From positions 62,001 through 126,000 of the forward strand of contig NZ_QAOU01000003.1 in assembly GCF_003050965.1 (NCBI RefSeq): a DNA stretch of 64,000 bases, written 5' to 3'. Of the stretch, positions 1 to 8,120 are shown in pieces. The stretch's first letter is position 1. Each line of letters starts with the position of its first letter. The stretch is from Nitrosospira sp. Nsp2 (GTDB lineage Bacteria; Pseudomonadota; Gammaproteobacteria; Burkholderiales; Nitrosomonadaceae). Both the position numbers and the translations under genes were made by a program. Under the pieces are notes generated by a model. That model ran no database searches. It had not been told where the DNA came from and saw only the letters and a list, made by a program, of their open reading frames with translations.

Positions 1-2144
1 CCGCGGCTGACCATGCCCCCGATCAAGCGAGCACGGAAAGAACCGAGCAGACCTTTCTTTCTCCAGGCGGCCATGGAGCGCCGCAACTGATCTGCCTCGC
101 CCGAGGTAAAACCAGCCGCTTTTATTGCCAATTGCATGACCTGTTCCTGAAAAATAGGCACGCCGAGCGTACGCTTCAGGGCGGCTTCTACCCCTTCGCC
201 CGGATAGCTCACTTCCTCCAGCTTCTGGCGGCGGCGCAAATAGGGGTGCACCATGTCTCCCTGAATCGGGCCGGGACGTACGATGGCGACTTCTATCACC
301 AGATCGTAGAAGTTACGCGGTTTCAAACGCGGCAGCATGGACATTTGCGCGCGCGATTCGATCTGGAAGACGCCCACCGTATCGGCCTTGCAGATCATGT
401 CGTAGGTCTCTTCATCTTCCTTGGGAATATCCTGCATCCGGAACGGGATTCCCCGGCGGGCGGAAACCAGATCCAGTGCGCGGCGAATGGCCGAAAGCAT
501 GCCGAGCGCGAGCACGTCGATTTTCATCAGCCCTACCGCGTCCAGGTCGTCCTTGTCCCACTGGATGATGCGGCGGTCCGGCATGGCGGCATTTTCAATG
601 GGAACCATACGGCACAGCTTGTCGCGGGTAATGACGAAGCCACCAACATGCTGGGATAGATGACGCGGATAGCCATACAGGAGGGTGGTCAGCGCAATCA
701 GCTTCTGGATAACCGGGCTGTCGGGATCGAAGCCGTTTTCGGTCAGGCGCTGGCGGATTTCCGAGCTGTTGTCCCACCAGGCAAACGAGCCGGACAGCCG
801 CCTGACACGTTCGAGATCCAGGCCGAGAGCCTTGCCGATATCCTGGACCGCCGAACGGGTGCGGTAGGTGATGACCGTGGCGGCGATGGCGGCGCGGTCC
901 CGGCCATATTTCTCATAGATATACTGAATGACTTCTTCCCGGCGCTGATGCTCGAAATCGACGTCGATGTCCGGAACTTCGTTTCGCTCCCTGGACATGA
1001 ATCGCTCGAACAGCAAATTGCTGCACTCGGGGTCGATCTCGGTGATGCCCAGGCAATAGCAGACTGCGGAATTGGCCGCCGAGCCGCGGCCCTGGCACAG
1101 AATGCCTTGCGAACGGGCGTGCCTTACGATATCGAATACCGTCAGGAAATAGGGTTCATAGTTGAGTTCGGCAATCAGATCCAGTTCATGCTCAACCTGC
1201 TTCCTGACCTTGGCTGAAATGCCATGCGGAAAACGGGTGGCGATGCCCTCTTCCACCATGCGTCGCAGGTAAGCGGCATAGGTTTCGTCAGTGCCGGTCA
1301 ATTCATCGGGGTACTGGTAGCGCAGCTCATCCAGGGAAAAAGTGCAGCGGGCGGCAATGCTTACCGTTTCCGACAGGAGTTCCAGGGGATAAATTTGTTC
1401 CAGCTGCAATCTCGAGCGCAAGTACTGCTCAGCGTTGGGCTGCAGGGCATAACCGCATTCCGATAACGGCTTGCCCAGCCGGATTGCGGTCATCGTATCC
1501 TGCAGGGGTTTATGGGAAGCATCATGCATGCTGACATCGCCTGCGGCCACAAGCGGCATGGCCGTGGTATCCGCAGCCTGCCGTATTCTTCCGAACAGGA
1601 CATCTTCGGCAGCATGAAGCAAAAGCTCGACAGCGGTCCAGCAGCGTCCGGGGAAGACCGACAGCACCCAGCGCATGTCATCAAGCAAAGAGCGCTCTGC
1701 CTGGGCAGGATGAGGTATCAGCAAGACCAGGCAGTCTGGTAATAGCGCGAGATGAGGTGCATCCGGGCAGCTTTCGAAATCAGCGCGGCTGATGCGGTAA
1801 GCACCTTTTTCAGCGCGCCGCCGCGCCAGCGTGATGAGCTCGCACAGATTGCCGTAACCATTCCGGTTCATGGCCAGGCAAACCAGCCTCAATCCATCCT
1901 CGAGGATGAATTCGCTGCCGATCAGCAAATGCAGTCCTGTTTTTTTCGCTTCCGAATGGGCTCTCACCACCCCTGCCATGGAACACTCATCGGTGATGGC
2001 CAGCGCCGCATAGCCCAGGCTTGCCGCGTGCTCGACCAGATCTTCCGGCATGGAGGCGCCTTTCAGGAAACTGAAGCTGGAACGGCAGTGAAGTTCAGCG
2101 TAGGAGGGAACGAAAGAATTCATGGAATTCATGGGTAAGCTCAT
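1..2144 (-). CDS. dnaE2: Error-prone DNA polymerase DnaE2 (ImuC), 5' part; runs off the window
   Basis: This is a C-family DNA polymerase alpha subunit of the translesion type, working with ImuA and ImuB in SOS mutagenesis. About 714 codons are visible; family members are usually a little over 1000 residues, so the C-terminal third lies beyond position 1. The N-terminal PHP domain starts right after the initiator (AELHCRSSFSFLKGAS). The catalytic PDIDVDF motif is encoded near 945-965, and a typical GFTSGEADQLRRSMAAW stretch lies near 65-115. The start chosen is the ATG at 2144, twelve bases after the imuB stop; an in-frame ATG at 2132 is an alternative, and neither has a strong Shine-Dalgarno sequence, so translational coupling to imuB is likely. 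It is the last gene visible in the lexA2-imuA-imuB-dnaE2 operon. The identity is very secure; only the start and the missing end are uncertain. Confidence 0.95.
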   Translation of the reverse strand, partial: MSLPMNSMNSFVPSYAELHCRSSFSFLKGASMPEDLVEHAASLGYAALAITDECSMAGVVRAHSEAKKTGLHLLIGSEFILEDGLRLVCLAMNRNGYGNLCELITLARRRAEKGAYRISRADFESCPDAPHLALLPDCLVLLIPHPAQAERSLLDDMRWVLSVFPGRCWTAVELLLHAAEDVLFGRIRQAADTTAMPLVAAGDVSMHDASHKPLQDTMTAIRLGKPLSECGYALQPNAEQYLRSRLQLEQIYPLELLSETVSIAARCTFSLDELRYQYPDELTGTDETYAAYLRRMVEEGIATRFPHGISAKVRKQVEHELDLIAELNYEPYFLTVFDIVRHARSQGILCQGRGSAANSAVCYCLGITEIDPECSNLLFERFMSRERNEVPDIDVDFEHQRREEVIQYIYEKYGRDRAAIAATVITYRTRSAVQDIGKALGLDLERVRRLSGSFAWWDNSSEIRQRLTENGFDPDSPVIQKLIALTTLLYGYPRHLSQHVGGFVITRDKLCRMVPIENAAMPDRRIIQWDKDDLDAVGLMKIDVLALGMLSAIRRALDLVSARRGIPFRMQDIPKEDEETYDMICKADTVGVFQIESRAQMSMLPRLKPRNFYDLVIEVAIVRPGPIQGDMVHPYLRRRQKLEEVSYPGEGVEAALKRTLGVPIFQEQVMQLAIKAAGFTSGEADQLRRSMAAWRKKGLLGSFRARLIGGMVSR

Positions 2145-2156
2145 GATGAGCAATGG

Positions 2157-3680
2157 CTAGCCAAACAGTCCCTGCAAATACCAGCTCCAGTTTTTGGCCT
2201 CTGCGTTATGTTCGCTATGTTCGCGGTAGATCCACAACAGCTGGCCAAGGTCGTTCTCCGCAATGAAATAATCGCGCGCGACCAGCGCATCATCCCACCA
2301 GCCTGCTTCGATCCGTTCCGGTCCTGCAATCAGTTTTAACGGGGAACCATAAACAGGCTGCTGGCGTTGCAGCTTCAGCTCCAGCGGGGCTTCCATCAGC
2401 CAGGCAGGACGGGTCAATTCAGAAGGCATGACTTCCCGGTGTTTTTCCTGGCCTGGAACACTCTTTCTCCCATTCATCGCGCTTATTCCCGGCGTCTCGA
2501 ATCGCTGGCTGCGTTCCGGCCGGTGGTCAGGAATAACCTTCAAACCCATGACTGCCTGAGGCCCAAGGCGGGCGGAAAGCTTCTCGATAAACCGGTTCAA
2601 TGAAGTAGTTTCTGATTGCGCATGTGGGAACAGTTCAAGATTGGCATCCATCCCCGCTGCTATTTCATCCGCTGCCAGTGTCAGCTCGCAAACCGAAGCT
2701 GCCAGTTTTGTTCGCTCCAGGCGTTCACGCAGCAGGAGCATCAAATGTCCCGGCTCGCCGCTCTGTTCGGAAAGCTGTATATATACAGGCGTAGACCGGT
2801 GCGGCTGCCGGAGAGAATATTCGTGATGCAACACCAATGAGAAGGCGCAAACCGCTGCATGCCGTGAAGCCAGCCAGCCGCACATCTGATGGATCATTCT
2901 CTGTACGGGGATCAAGAGCAGTTCCACGCTTTCAATTTGAGCCATCAGCCTCATCTTTTGCTGAAATTGTTCCGGCGCCTTAAACCATTTCTGTGGATCG
3001 GGGGCCTCTCCGTAGGCGCGATCCATTTCCGCCGGCAGATCGGGGCCGAACCGCCGCGCTATTCCGCCGCGAGGCAATCGTCTCAGATCAGCCAGTGTCT
3101 TGCAGCCTATGCCGCGAATGACTTCAAGGTGAGGCTCGGCCGATTCCAGCAAAGCGACGGGGAGGGAATCGAGCAATAAGCGGAGTTTGGCACCCGCTCC
3201 ATTGATTATGGTTCCGGAGGGTGTCGATCGAGCCAGCAGCCACGCCCCCTTCGGGGTAGGAGCAACCCCCGCGCAGAGTTGCAGGCCTTGCGCGGACACT
3301 GCCTTTATCAGCAACTGGCACAACTTTTTCAGGCCGCCAAACAACTTCAGACTTGTGGAAACTTCCGCAACAAGGCCGCTGTGTTGCAAAACAATATTGG
3401 GCGTGAAACGTAACGCGGCATATGCGGCGTCGTGCAGCGCTTTCATCTCCTCATTCGGATCCTGTTCCATTACCACCAACTCGGAAAAAAGAGCCAGGGC
3501 GGTGGCAAGAGGTTGATGAGCCATTATTCCCCGCTCTTGCGCCAGCTTATTGGCCTGCTGGATATATATCCGGTTGCCTTTTCGCGCAGTTACCGCCATT
3601 GCCGGAATGAGCGCCACGGGAAACCGGCGCTCAATACAGTCAAGCGATAGTGCGGGACAATGAAGAGCGATCCACAGCAT
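2157..3680 (-). CDS. imuB: ImuB, catalytically inactive Y-family polymerase homologue
   Basis: This 507-residue protein is the Y-family-like hub of the SOS mutasome, known in other bacteria to link ImuA, DnaE2 and the beta clamp. The start is taken at the ATG at 3680 (MLWIALHCPALSLD), which matches how ImuB proteins begin. A longer open frame reaches 3830, but the extra 50 residues are a proline-rich antisense of imuA. The N-terminal strand has LWIALHC where true Y-family polymerases carry a catalytic Asp, as expected for an ImuB lacking polymerase activity. A helix-hairpin-helix-like region (EVIRGIGCKTLADLRRLP) lies near residue 190. A LELFP segment near residue 345 may be a clamp-binding motif, but this is inference. 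It overlaps the end of imuA by 41 bases and is followed after 12 bases by dnaE2. Confidence 0.93.
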   Translation of the reverse strand: MLWIALHCPALSLDCIERRFPVALIPAMAVTARKGNRIYIQQANKLAQERGIMAHQPLATALALFSELVVMEQDPNEEMKALHDAAYAALRFTPNIVLQHSGLVAEVSTSLKLFGGLKKLCQLLIKAVSAQGLQLCAGVAPTPKGAWLLARSTPSGTIINGAGAKLRLLLDSLPVALLESAEPHLEVIRGIGCKTLADLRRLPRGGIARRFGPDLPAEMDRAYGEAPDPQKWFKAPEQFQQKMRLMAQIESVELLLIPVQRMIHQMCGWLASRHAAVCAFSLVLHHEYSLRQPHRSTPVYIQLSEQSGEPGHLMLLLRERLERTKLAASVCELTLAADEIAAGMDANLELFPHAQSETTSLNRFIEKLSARLGPQAVMGLKVIPDHRPERSQRFETPGISAMNGRKSVPGQEKHREVMPSELTRPAWLMEAPLELKLQRQQPVYGSPLKLIAGPERIEAGWWDDALVARDYFIAENDLGQLLWIYREHSEHNAEAKNWSWYLQGLFG

Positions 3681-4410
3681 TGTGTTGGGCTGGAGCGGAT
3701 AAGGTGGATAGAGGCGCCGGTGTAGTGGAACCGGGTAAGTGCCTGGTCCAGGGGAAGGAGGTGAGGGCAATGCGAATGGGTAAGGCAGCGGGGGCGCCCC
3801 GGCGCCTGAGCAGGTACAAGGAAAGAGCATGCCTACGTGCCGAACCGAGCAATAATCTTAGGGGGGCTGCGGAAGTTTCGGATTGCGCGCCGGCTGGCCT
3901 GAGCAAAAAGACCAGCGCGGCGGCAGACCTTGCCAGGATTTGCAGTTTTCGCGTCGTTTGCTGGCTTACCTCGGGTAGCCAGCCGATAACTGCGCCAAAG
4001 GCAGCGCTCCTGATACCTTGTTCAAGCACCCATAACCGCTCGACAGGTTTGTAAACCCTGGCCATTACGATCCGCCGGCTATCGATATTCAGATTCTCCC
4101 ATGCATGCATATAAGGGAGATAAGGAGGGCCTACCAGCAGAATATTTCTTCCGTTATGAGTAGTCTCTGCAAGCGGCGGGCTCAATAAGCTTATTTCCCC
4201 CATCCCTGCCGCCGGTAGCAGCAACTCGGTCAGATTGCGGGTGGGCCATCCCCCTCCGGGCAACTCACCATCCAGTTCATCAAAGCCACTGGAAAGAACC
4301 GGCTCTGCGGAAGATCCCAGCGCATCGCCTCGCCATATTCTGCCCCTGAATCGAGCTTCGATTTGCAAAAGCGATAGCGGCGCCAAAGGTGGGGAAGCAG
4401 GCATCGGCAT
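3640..4410 (-). CDS. imuA: ImuA, RecA/SulA-like mutasome subunit
   Basis: This 256-residue protein is of the ImuA family (RecA-like fold), the first component of the SOS-induced ImuA-ImuB-DnaE2 mutasome. Recognisable features are the N-terminal FDELDGELPGGGWPTRNLTELL segment (broken here only by family-typical residues), an aromatic LVGPPYLPYMHAWE stretch, and a Pro/Arg-rich tail. It lies 15 bases downstream of lexA2 and its 3' end overlaps imuB, so the genes are translationally linked. The ATG at 4410 is used; an ATG at 4404 is equally possible. No strong ribosome binding site is visible. The call rests on both sequence pattern and the canonical gene order. Confidence 0.9.
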   Translation of the reverse strand: MPMPASPPLAPLSLLQIEARFRGRIWRGDALGSSAEPVLSSGFDELDGELPGGGWPTRNLTELLLPAAGMGEISLLSPPLAETTHNGRNILLVGPPYLPYMHAWENLNIDSRRIVMARVYKPVERLWVLEQGIRSAAFGAVIGWLPEVSQQTTRKLQILARSAAALVFLLRPAGAQSETSAAPLRLLLGSARRHALSLYLLRRRGAPAALPIRIALTSFPWTRHLPGSTTPAPLSTLSAPAQHNAVDRSSLSRTIA

Positions 4411-4425
4411 GGCAATAACTCATCA

Positions 4426-5049
4426 TTACCGGTTGGGGCCGACGCGGTGCCCGGAAGTGGAAGCTTTTCGAAACAGGCCGACATAAAACCCGTAGATTTC
4501 CAGTTCATGTCCGGGCCGGATGGGAGGGTAATCCTGGCTTTGTTTCTCGTTGCGTGCTTCCAGATAATAACCCTCCTTATCCCTGGCAAGGACCTTGAGG
4601 GTGAATTCATTATCTACGATTGCCAGCACGACCTGCCCTGGCGAGGCTGAATTGCTGCGTTCGATAATCACCATGTCTCCCTCAAGAATGCCCAGGTCGA
4701 TCATCGAGTCGCCTTTGACGGGAAAGAGAATGGTTTGAGAGGGTTTTTCGATCAGGTAATCGTCTATGCGCAGCAATTCCGGCTGAACGTCGGCAGCCTG
4801 TTGAGGCAGCCCCGCACGAACCGCGTGCCCGACCGTTCGCTCGAAAAAACGGGGTCCGGGGCGCAGCCGCCCGCCCGCCGCTGTTTCCAGAAAGTCTTCT
4901 TCCTTTAAGCGTTGCACGATCTGGTGTGTCCAGGAACGCGCCTTTACGTTCCACAGCATAGATAACTGCGTAGTTGAGGGAATGATTCTTTCCCGGGCAT
5001 AGTAATCCTGAAGCTTGCCAAGGTAAGAGAAAATGTCGAGCTGTTGCAT
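4426..5049 (-). CDS. lexA2: LexA2-like SOS repressor (S24 self-cleaving)
   Basis: This 207-residue protein has an N-terminal winged-helix-like DNA-binding part and a C-terminal S24 peptidase domain. The autocleavage site appears as Ala79-Gly80 (HAVRAGLPQ). The nucleophile is Ser115 in KGDSMI and the general base is Lys152 in FTLKVL, spaced as in LexA/UmuD. The N-terminus (LDIFSYLGKLQDYYARERIIPSTTQL) differs from classical E. coli LexA, fitting the second LexA type that heads imuA-imuB-dnaE2 operons. It is first in the operon, 15 bases before imuA. Two palindromic candidate operators sit within 55 bases upstream, so autoregulation is likely. Confidence 0.92.
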   Translation of the reverse strand: MQQLDIFSYLGKLQDYYARERIIPSTTQLSMLWNVKARSWTHQIVQRLKEEDFLETAAGGRLRPGPRFFERTVGHAVRAGLPQQAADVQPELLRIDDYLIEKPSQTILFPVKGDSMIDLGILEGDMVIIERSNSASPGQVVLAIVDNEFTLKVLARDKEGYYLEARNEKQSQDYPPIRPGHELEIYGFYVGLFRKASTSGHRVGPNR

Positions 5050-5062
5050 GAGAGAAAGGAAT

Positions 5063-5080
5063 TGAGAACAGTTGATCTCA
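5063..5080. promoter_or_regulatory. Candidate LexA2 operator, proximal
   Basis: An imperfect palindrome with five-base perfect arms (TGAGA ... TCTCA) lies about 14 bases upstream of the lexA2 start. It shares the GAGAACA half-site with the second palindrome 22 bases away. Position over the promoter or leader and the shared half-site suggest repressor binding; no footprint evidence is available. Confidence 0.5.
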
Positions 5081-5086
5081 TTATAG

Positions 5087-5100
5087 AGAACAATTGTTCT
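5087..5100. promoter_or_regulatory. Candidate LexA2 operator, distal (perfect palindrome)
   Basis: AGAACAATTGTTCT is a perfect 14-base inverted repeat, 38 bases upstream of the lexA2 start codon. It resembles the GAAC-N4-GTTC type of LexA box more than the E. coli CTGT-N8-ACAG type. It is the best operator candidate for SOS control of lexA2-imuA-imuB-dnaE2. Confidence 0.65.
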
Positions 5101-5143
5101 GAGTACAAATTAACAGGCGCCCAAAATCCCGGCTGCTATCAGC

Positions 5144-5173
5144 AAAAAAAACGGCCATCATTTTCGATGGCCG
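5144..5173 (-). terminator. Rho-independent terminator of the multicopper oxidase operon
   Basis: The stem CGGCCATC/GATGGCCG (8 perfect base pairs, 6-base loop, 5152-5173) is followed on the minus strand by eight T residues (complement of 5144-5151). It begins 28 bases after the stop codon of the downstream oxidase gene and separates that operon from lexA2. Confidence 0.87.
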
Positions 5174-5200
5174 CTGCCGAGGGTAAGTTTCAGGACTACA

Positions 5201-8086
5201 TCAGTGATGAGACGGGTTTCGTTGCGCAGGGGTGAGTTGGCTCTTCCATTCATCAGGCAGGTTCTTAACCCAGCTATTGTATACGTTGGGAATGGCAAGA
5301 ACTCCTTGCCCGCCATAGCCCGCCAGACCGCTGATGCGGTCATCAGTGTGGGTACTGCTGTTGCTTACGAGCGAAACCCGGCCTGCCACTTCCGCGTCGG
5401 ACACATTGCCGTCATTGTTGGGATCGACGTCAACGACAATAAGCTCATTGGAGAACTTGCTGGTGACATAGGCATAGTATCCCCCACCCTTTTTCGCACC
5501 AAAATTTGCTCCGTGGCAACCCGGATCGCAGGGAAGCATCTTCACCACGCGGTCGGTACGCGTGTCGATGACTATGATCGATTGACCCATATTAGCCACC
5601 ACTACTGCGCGACCATCCGGGGAAACGGGCAACTGAATCGGAAGGATGCCGACCGTTGCCAGTCCATCCCCATCGCGGTCCTGGATTGTTCCGTCAATGG
5701 GGTTATAGTCGGCAATAAGGTTGATGGTTTTTAGTAACGACCCATTCCTGTCGAGCACGCTCACGCTATGATGCAACAGGTTCGCCGCGTAGGCCTTGCT
5801 CGAATCAGGCATCATGCCGATAGCGATGGGGTGAGCGCCCGGGGCAGACCCTCCGGTGGAGGTTCTTTCCAGGATGACTCCGCTGTCGATGTCATAGAAG
5901 CCGACATCGTTAGTAAAGATATTTGGCGTAACCACCTGGTTTCCGTCCGCGCTGATCCAGTGCCCATGAGGATTTGTGGCAAGCTGGCCGGATTTCTGTG
6001 TAGGCATGATCTCCTTGACCTTGGTTGTGCCCGCCGGGATGATCGACACCCCATCTTCGCCGTTGTTGGTGACCGTGATGTCGTCATTGTCCGGGCGGGT
6101 CATGACATGGGCAGGGGCCTCGCCCACGCGGATGTTTTTGATCAGCTTGCCCGTCCTTTTATCGATCATCGTCAGTTTGTTGTCAAACCATTGCGTCTGA
6201 AAGACAATCGATTGATCCCTGTTGGTCCACATGTTATGGGGATTATTCATATTGATCTCCGGCAGGGCGATCTTGCGGGTTACTTTCCAGGTCGTGGTGT
6301 CAACGACGGAAATGGTGCCCGGTTTGCTCTTGCCCGCCGTTTTTTCAAACTGGGTATCGACCCATACCTCGCCCACCCCATGGATACGGGGCGGAACCGG
6401 CGGTGTCAAGACGGTGTTGTTGCCGTACCGGGCGATCAGCACTTCCGATAAATTCACGGAAGCTCCGCCGGTGATGCGGACCGAAACGTTGGGATACGTT
6501 ATGTTCCATGGCTTGCCGGAAGTGTAATCCTGCCAGTTGTTGGGAGCGGTGGCGACAAAGAAGGTTCTCAGCAGGAAAGTGGCCAAATCGCTGCTAGTGG
6601 GCAGGTTCTTTATGCCCGGGGCCAGATCGATGGTTTCGCCGAGATCAAGACCATCGGTGGCGGGATCGTCCACGATGACCGCGCCAAACATGTATGGATG
6701 CACCTTGCAGGTAAATACATATAGACCGGGTTTGGACAAATGTAGCAGCCCCCCGCCTTTATAGGCCCTGGCCTGGTCAAATGGCAGGTGCGGCGCTCCA
6801 CTGGGCCATATCAGGCTGGTAATCGAATGTACCGTGTTGGTGTCCGACATGATGAAATTGACGCTACCGCCGGGAGGCAGGACTTCCAGCGACCGGGTGC
6901 CGCCGGTAATGCCAAATATAGTGTCGGCGCGGGCGCTCCTGAACCAGCTGCTGGGTTGATCCGAAATTATGAAGGTGACGAGGCCGGGGTCGTTGCTGGT
7001 ATGGCCAAAAATAGCTCCATGGGGAGATGCACCGGCGATGCTGGTTCCCATTTGGGGGGAGCCTACGGGATCAACCCTGAAGCTGCCGTGCATCCCTGCT
7101 TCCATGTGGGAAAACAAATGGCAGTGGTACTGCCAGTTGCCTGGCCCCACGCCCGAACCTGCTTTAACCGTAAACACATGGCTATCGAAACGGTCGGCTA
7201 ACAGTTTCGTATCGATAATGCCAGGCGTGCCGCTGTGTTCAACGGTCCCTTTCGATAAATCGTGGTGGCGGTGATCATCGTCGTCATCTCCGTGCCGGTC
7301 GCCATCCCCATCTCTTCTGAAATGGGAGTAGTCATCCCTGTCCTTGTCATGCCGGGAAGCGCTATCCTTACCCTTTCTCGTTTCTGTAACTGGTTTGAGC
7401 CATCGGTGGGCATGCAAGTGAAAGGTGTGCCCCGGTCCCACCGACAGGATATGGAATCTCACAATGTCGTTATGAACGGCGCCCAGAGTGGGATTGGTCC
7501 ATAACGGTGTCTGTGTGCCGTCCTGGGAAATTTCCGTTCCCCAGAAGGTTGAGCCGACCATGAACAGGACTTGCTGCTTTTTGACGTCCTGTCGCTTCAC
7601 CGGAACAATGCGCCCGTCAGCGTCAAGGTAGCTCTCCACCTTCCCGTCGGGCCTGTCAACGACGATTGCGCCGAACAGGCCGGTAAGCCCCAGTTTCTCG
7701 TCGTGGTAGAGGTGGGTGCCCCGTGCGCTGGTATCTACGCTATAGTTTCCTGTTTGGCCCGGCGCGACCGTTCCGCCATGTGAAAGGCCGGGTACCTTGA
7801 AACCTACTTTTTCCTTGGTATTGTTGACGAGCTGCACGCTCACCGAGTCACCCTGCTTTACGAAAAGGGTCGGACCTGGGATGACGGCGGTACTGGGGTA
7901 GTGCGAGCCCTGGTTTCCACTATGGCTGACCATCTTGTAGCCAGGTTGCCCGTTAGGCAGTATTTCGGCTGACAATACAATGTTGTGGGAAGCAGCCAGG
8001 GCCATGGTTGAACCGAGTGGTATGGCTGCGATCAGCCCGAGTGCCATCGCAGTCAATAATTTCATTCTAAGTGTAAATTTGTTCAT
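5201..8086 (-). CDS. Secreted multicopper oxidase with extra cupredoxin and beta-propeller domains (subunit B)
   Basis: This 961-residue protein has a signal peptide ending near ALA-ASH (residue 32). The start is the ATG at 8086, which has AGAGGA seven bases upstream; a longer frame to 8134 would overlap the preceding gene. Domains: two oxidase-type cupredoxins (about 35-345), a third cupredoxin with His420, Cys460, His463 and Met466, then a YVTN/cytochrome d1-like beta-propeller (about 590-950). Domain 2 keeps all its ligands: H220, H223, H225, then H321-C322-H323, H327 and M332. Domain 1 has lost the first HxH (KVPG around residues 97-100) and the second is HDE (128-130). An Asp/His-rich insert lies at about 240-276. 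It follows the subunit A gene by 34 bases. Substrate is unknown; periplasmic copper-dependent oxidation or electron transfer is inferred. Confidence 0.88.
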   Translation of the reverse strand: MNKFTLRMKLLTAMALGLIAAIPLGSTMALAASHNIVLSAEILPNGQPGYKMVSHSGNQGSHYPSTAVIPGPTLFVKQGDSVSVQLVNNTKEKVGFKVPGLSHGGTVAPGQTGNYSVDTSARGTHLYHDEKLGLTGLFGAIVVDRPDGKVESYLDADGRIVPVKRQDVKKQQVLFMVGSTFWGTEISQDGTQTPLWTNPTLGAVHNDIVRFHILSVGPGHTFHLHAHRWLKPVTETRKGKDSASRHDKDRDDYSHFRRDGDGDRHGDDDDDHRHHDLSKGTVEHSGTPGIIDTKLLADRFDSHVFTVKAGSGVGPGNWQYHCHLFSHMEAGMHGSFRVDPVGSPQMGTSIAGASPHGAIFGHTSNDPGLVTFIISDQPSSWFRSARADTIFGITGGTRSLEVLPPGGSVNFIMSDTNTVHSITSLIWPSGAPHLPFDQARAYKGGGLLHLSKPGLYVFTCKVHPYMFGAVIVDDPATDGLDLGETIDLAPGIKNLPTSSDLATFLLRTFFVATAPNNWQDYTSGKPWNITYPNVSVRITGGASVNLSEVLIARYGNNTVLTPPVPPRIHGVGEVWVDTQFEKTAGKSKPGTISVVDTTTWKVTRKIALPEINMNNPHNMWTNRDQSIVFQTQWFDNKLTMIDKRTGKLIKNIRVGEAPAHVMTRPDNDDITVTNNGEDGVSIIPAGTTKVKEIMPTQKSGQLATNPHGHWISADGNQVVTPNIFTNDVGFYDIDSGVILERTSTGGSAPGAHPIAIGMMPDSSKAYAANLLHHSVSVLDRNGSLLKTINLIADYNPIDGTIQDRDGDGLATVGILPIQLPVSPDGRAVVVANMGQSIIVIDTRTDRVVKMLPCDPGCHGANFGAKKGGGYYAYVTSKFSNELIVVDVDPNNDGNVSDAEVAGRVSLVSNSSTHTDDRISGLAGYGGQGVLAIPNVYNSWVKNLPDEWKSQLTPAQRNPSHH

Positions 8087-8120
8087 CCTTTGTCCTCTGA
8101 TGTCCTGTTGGGGCGTTTTA

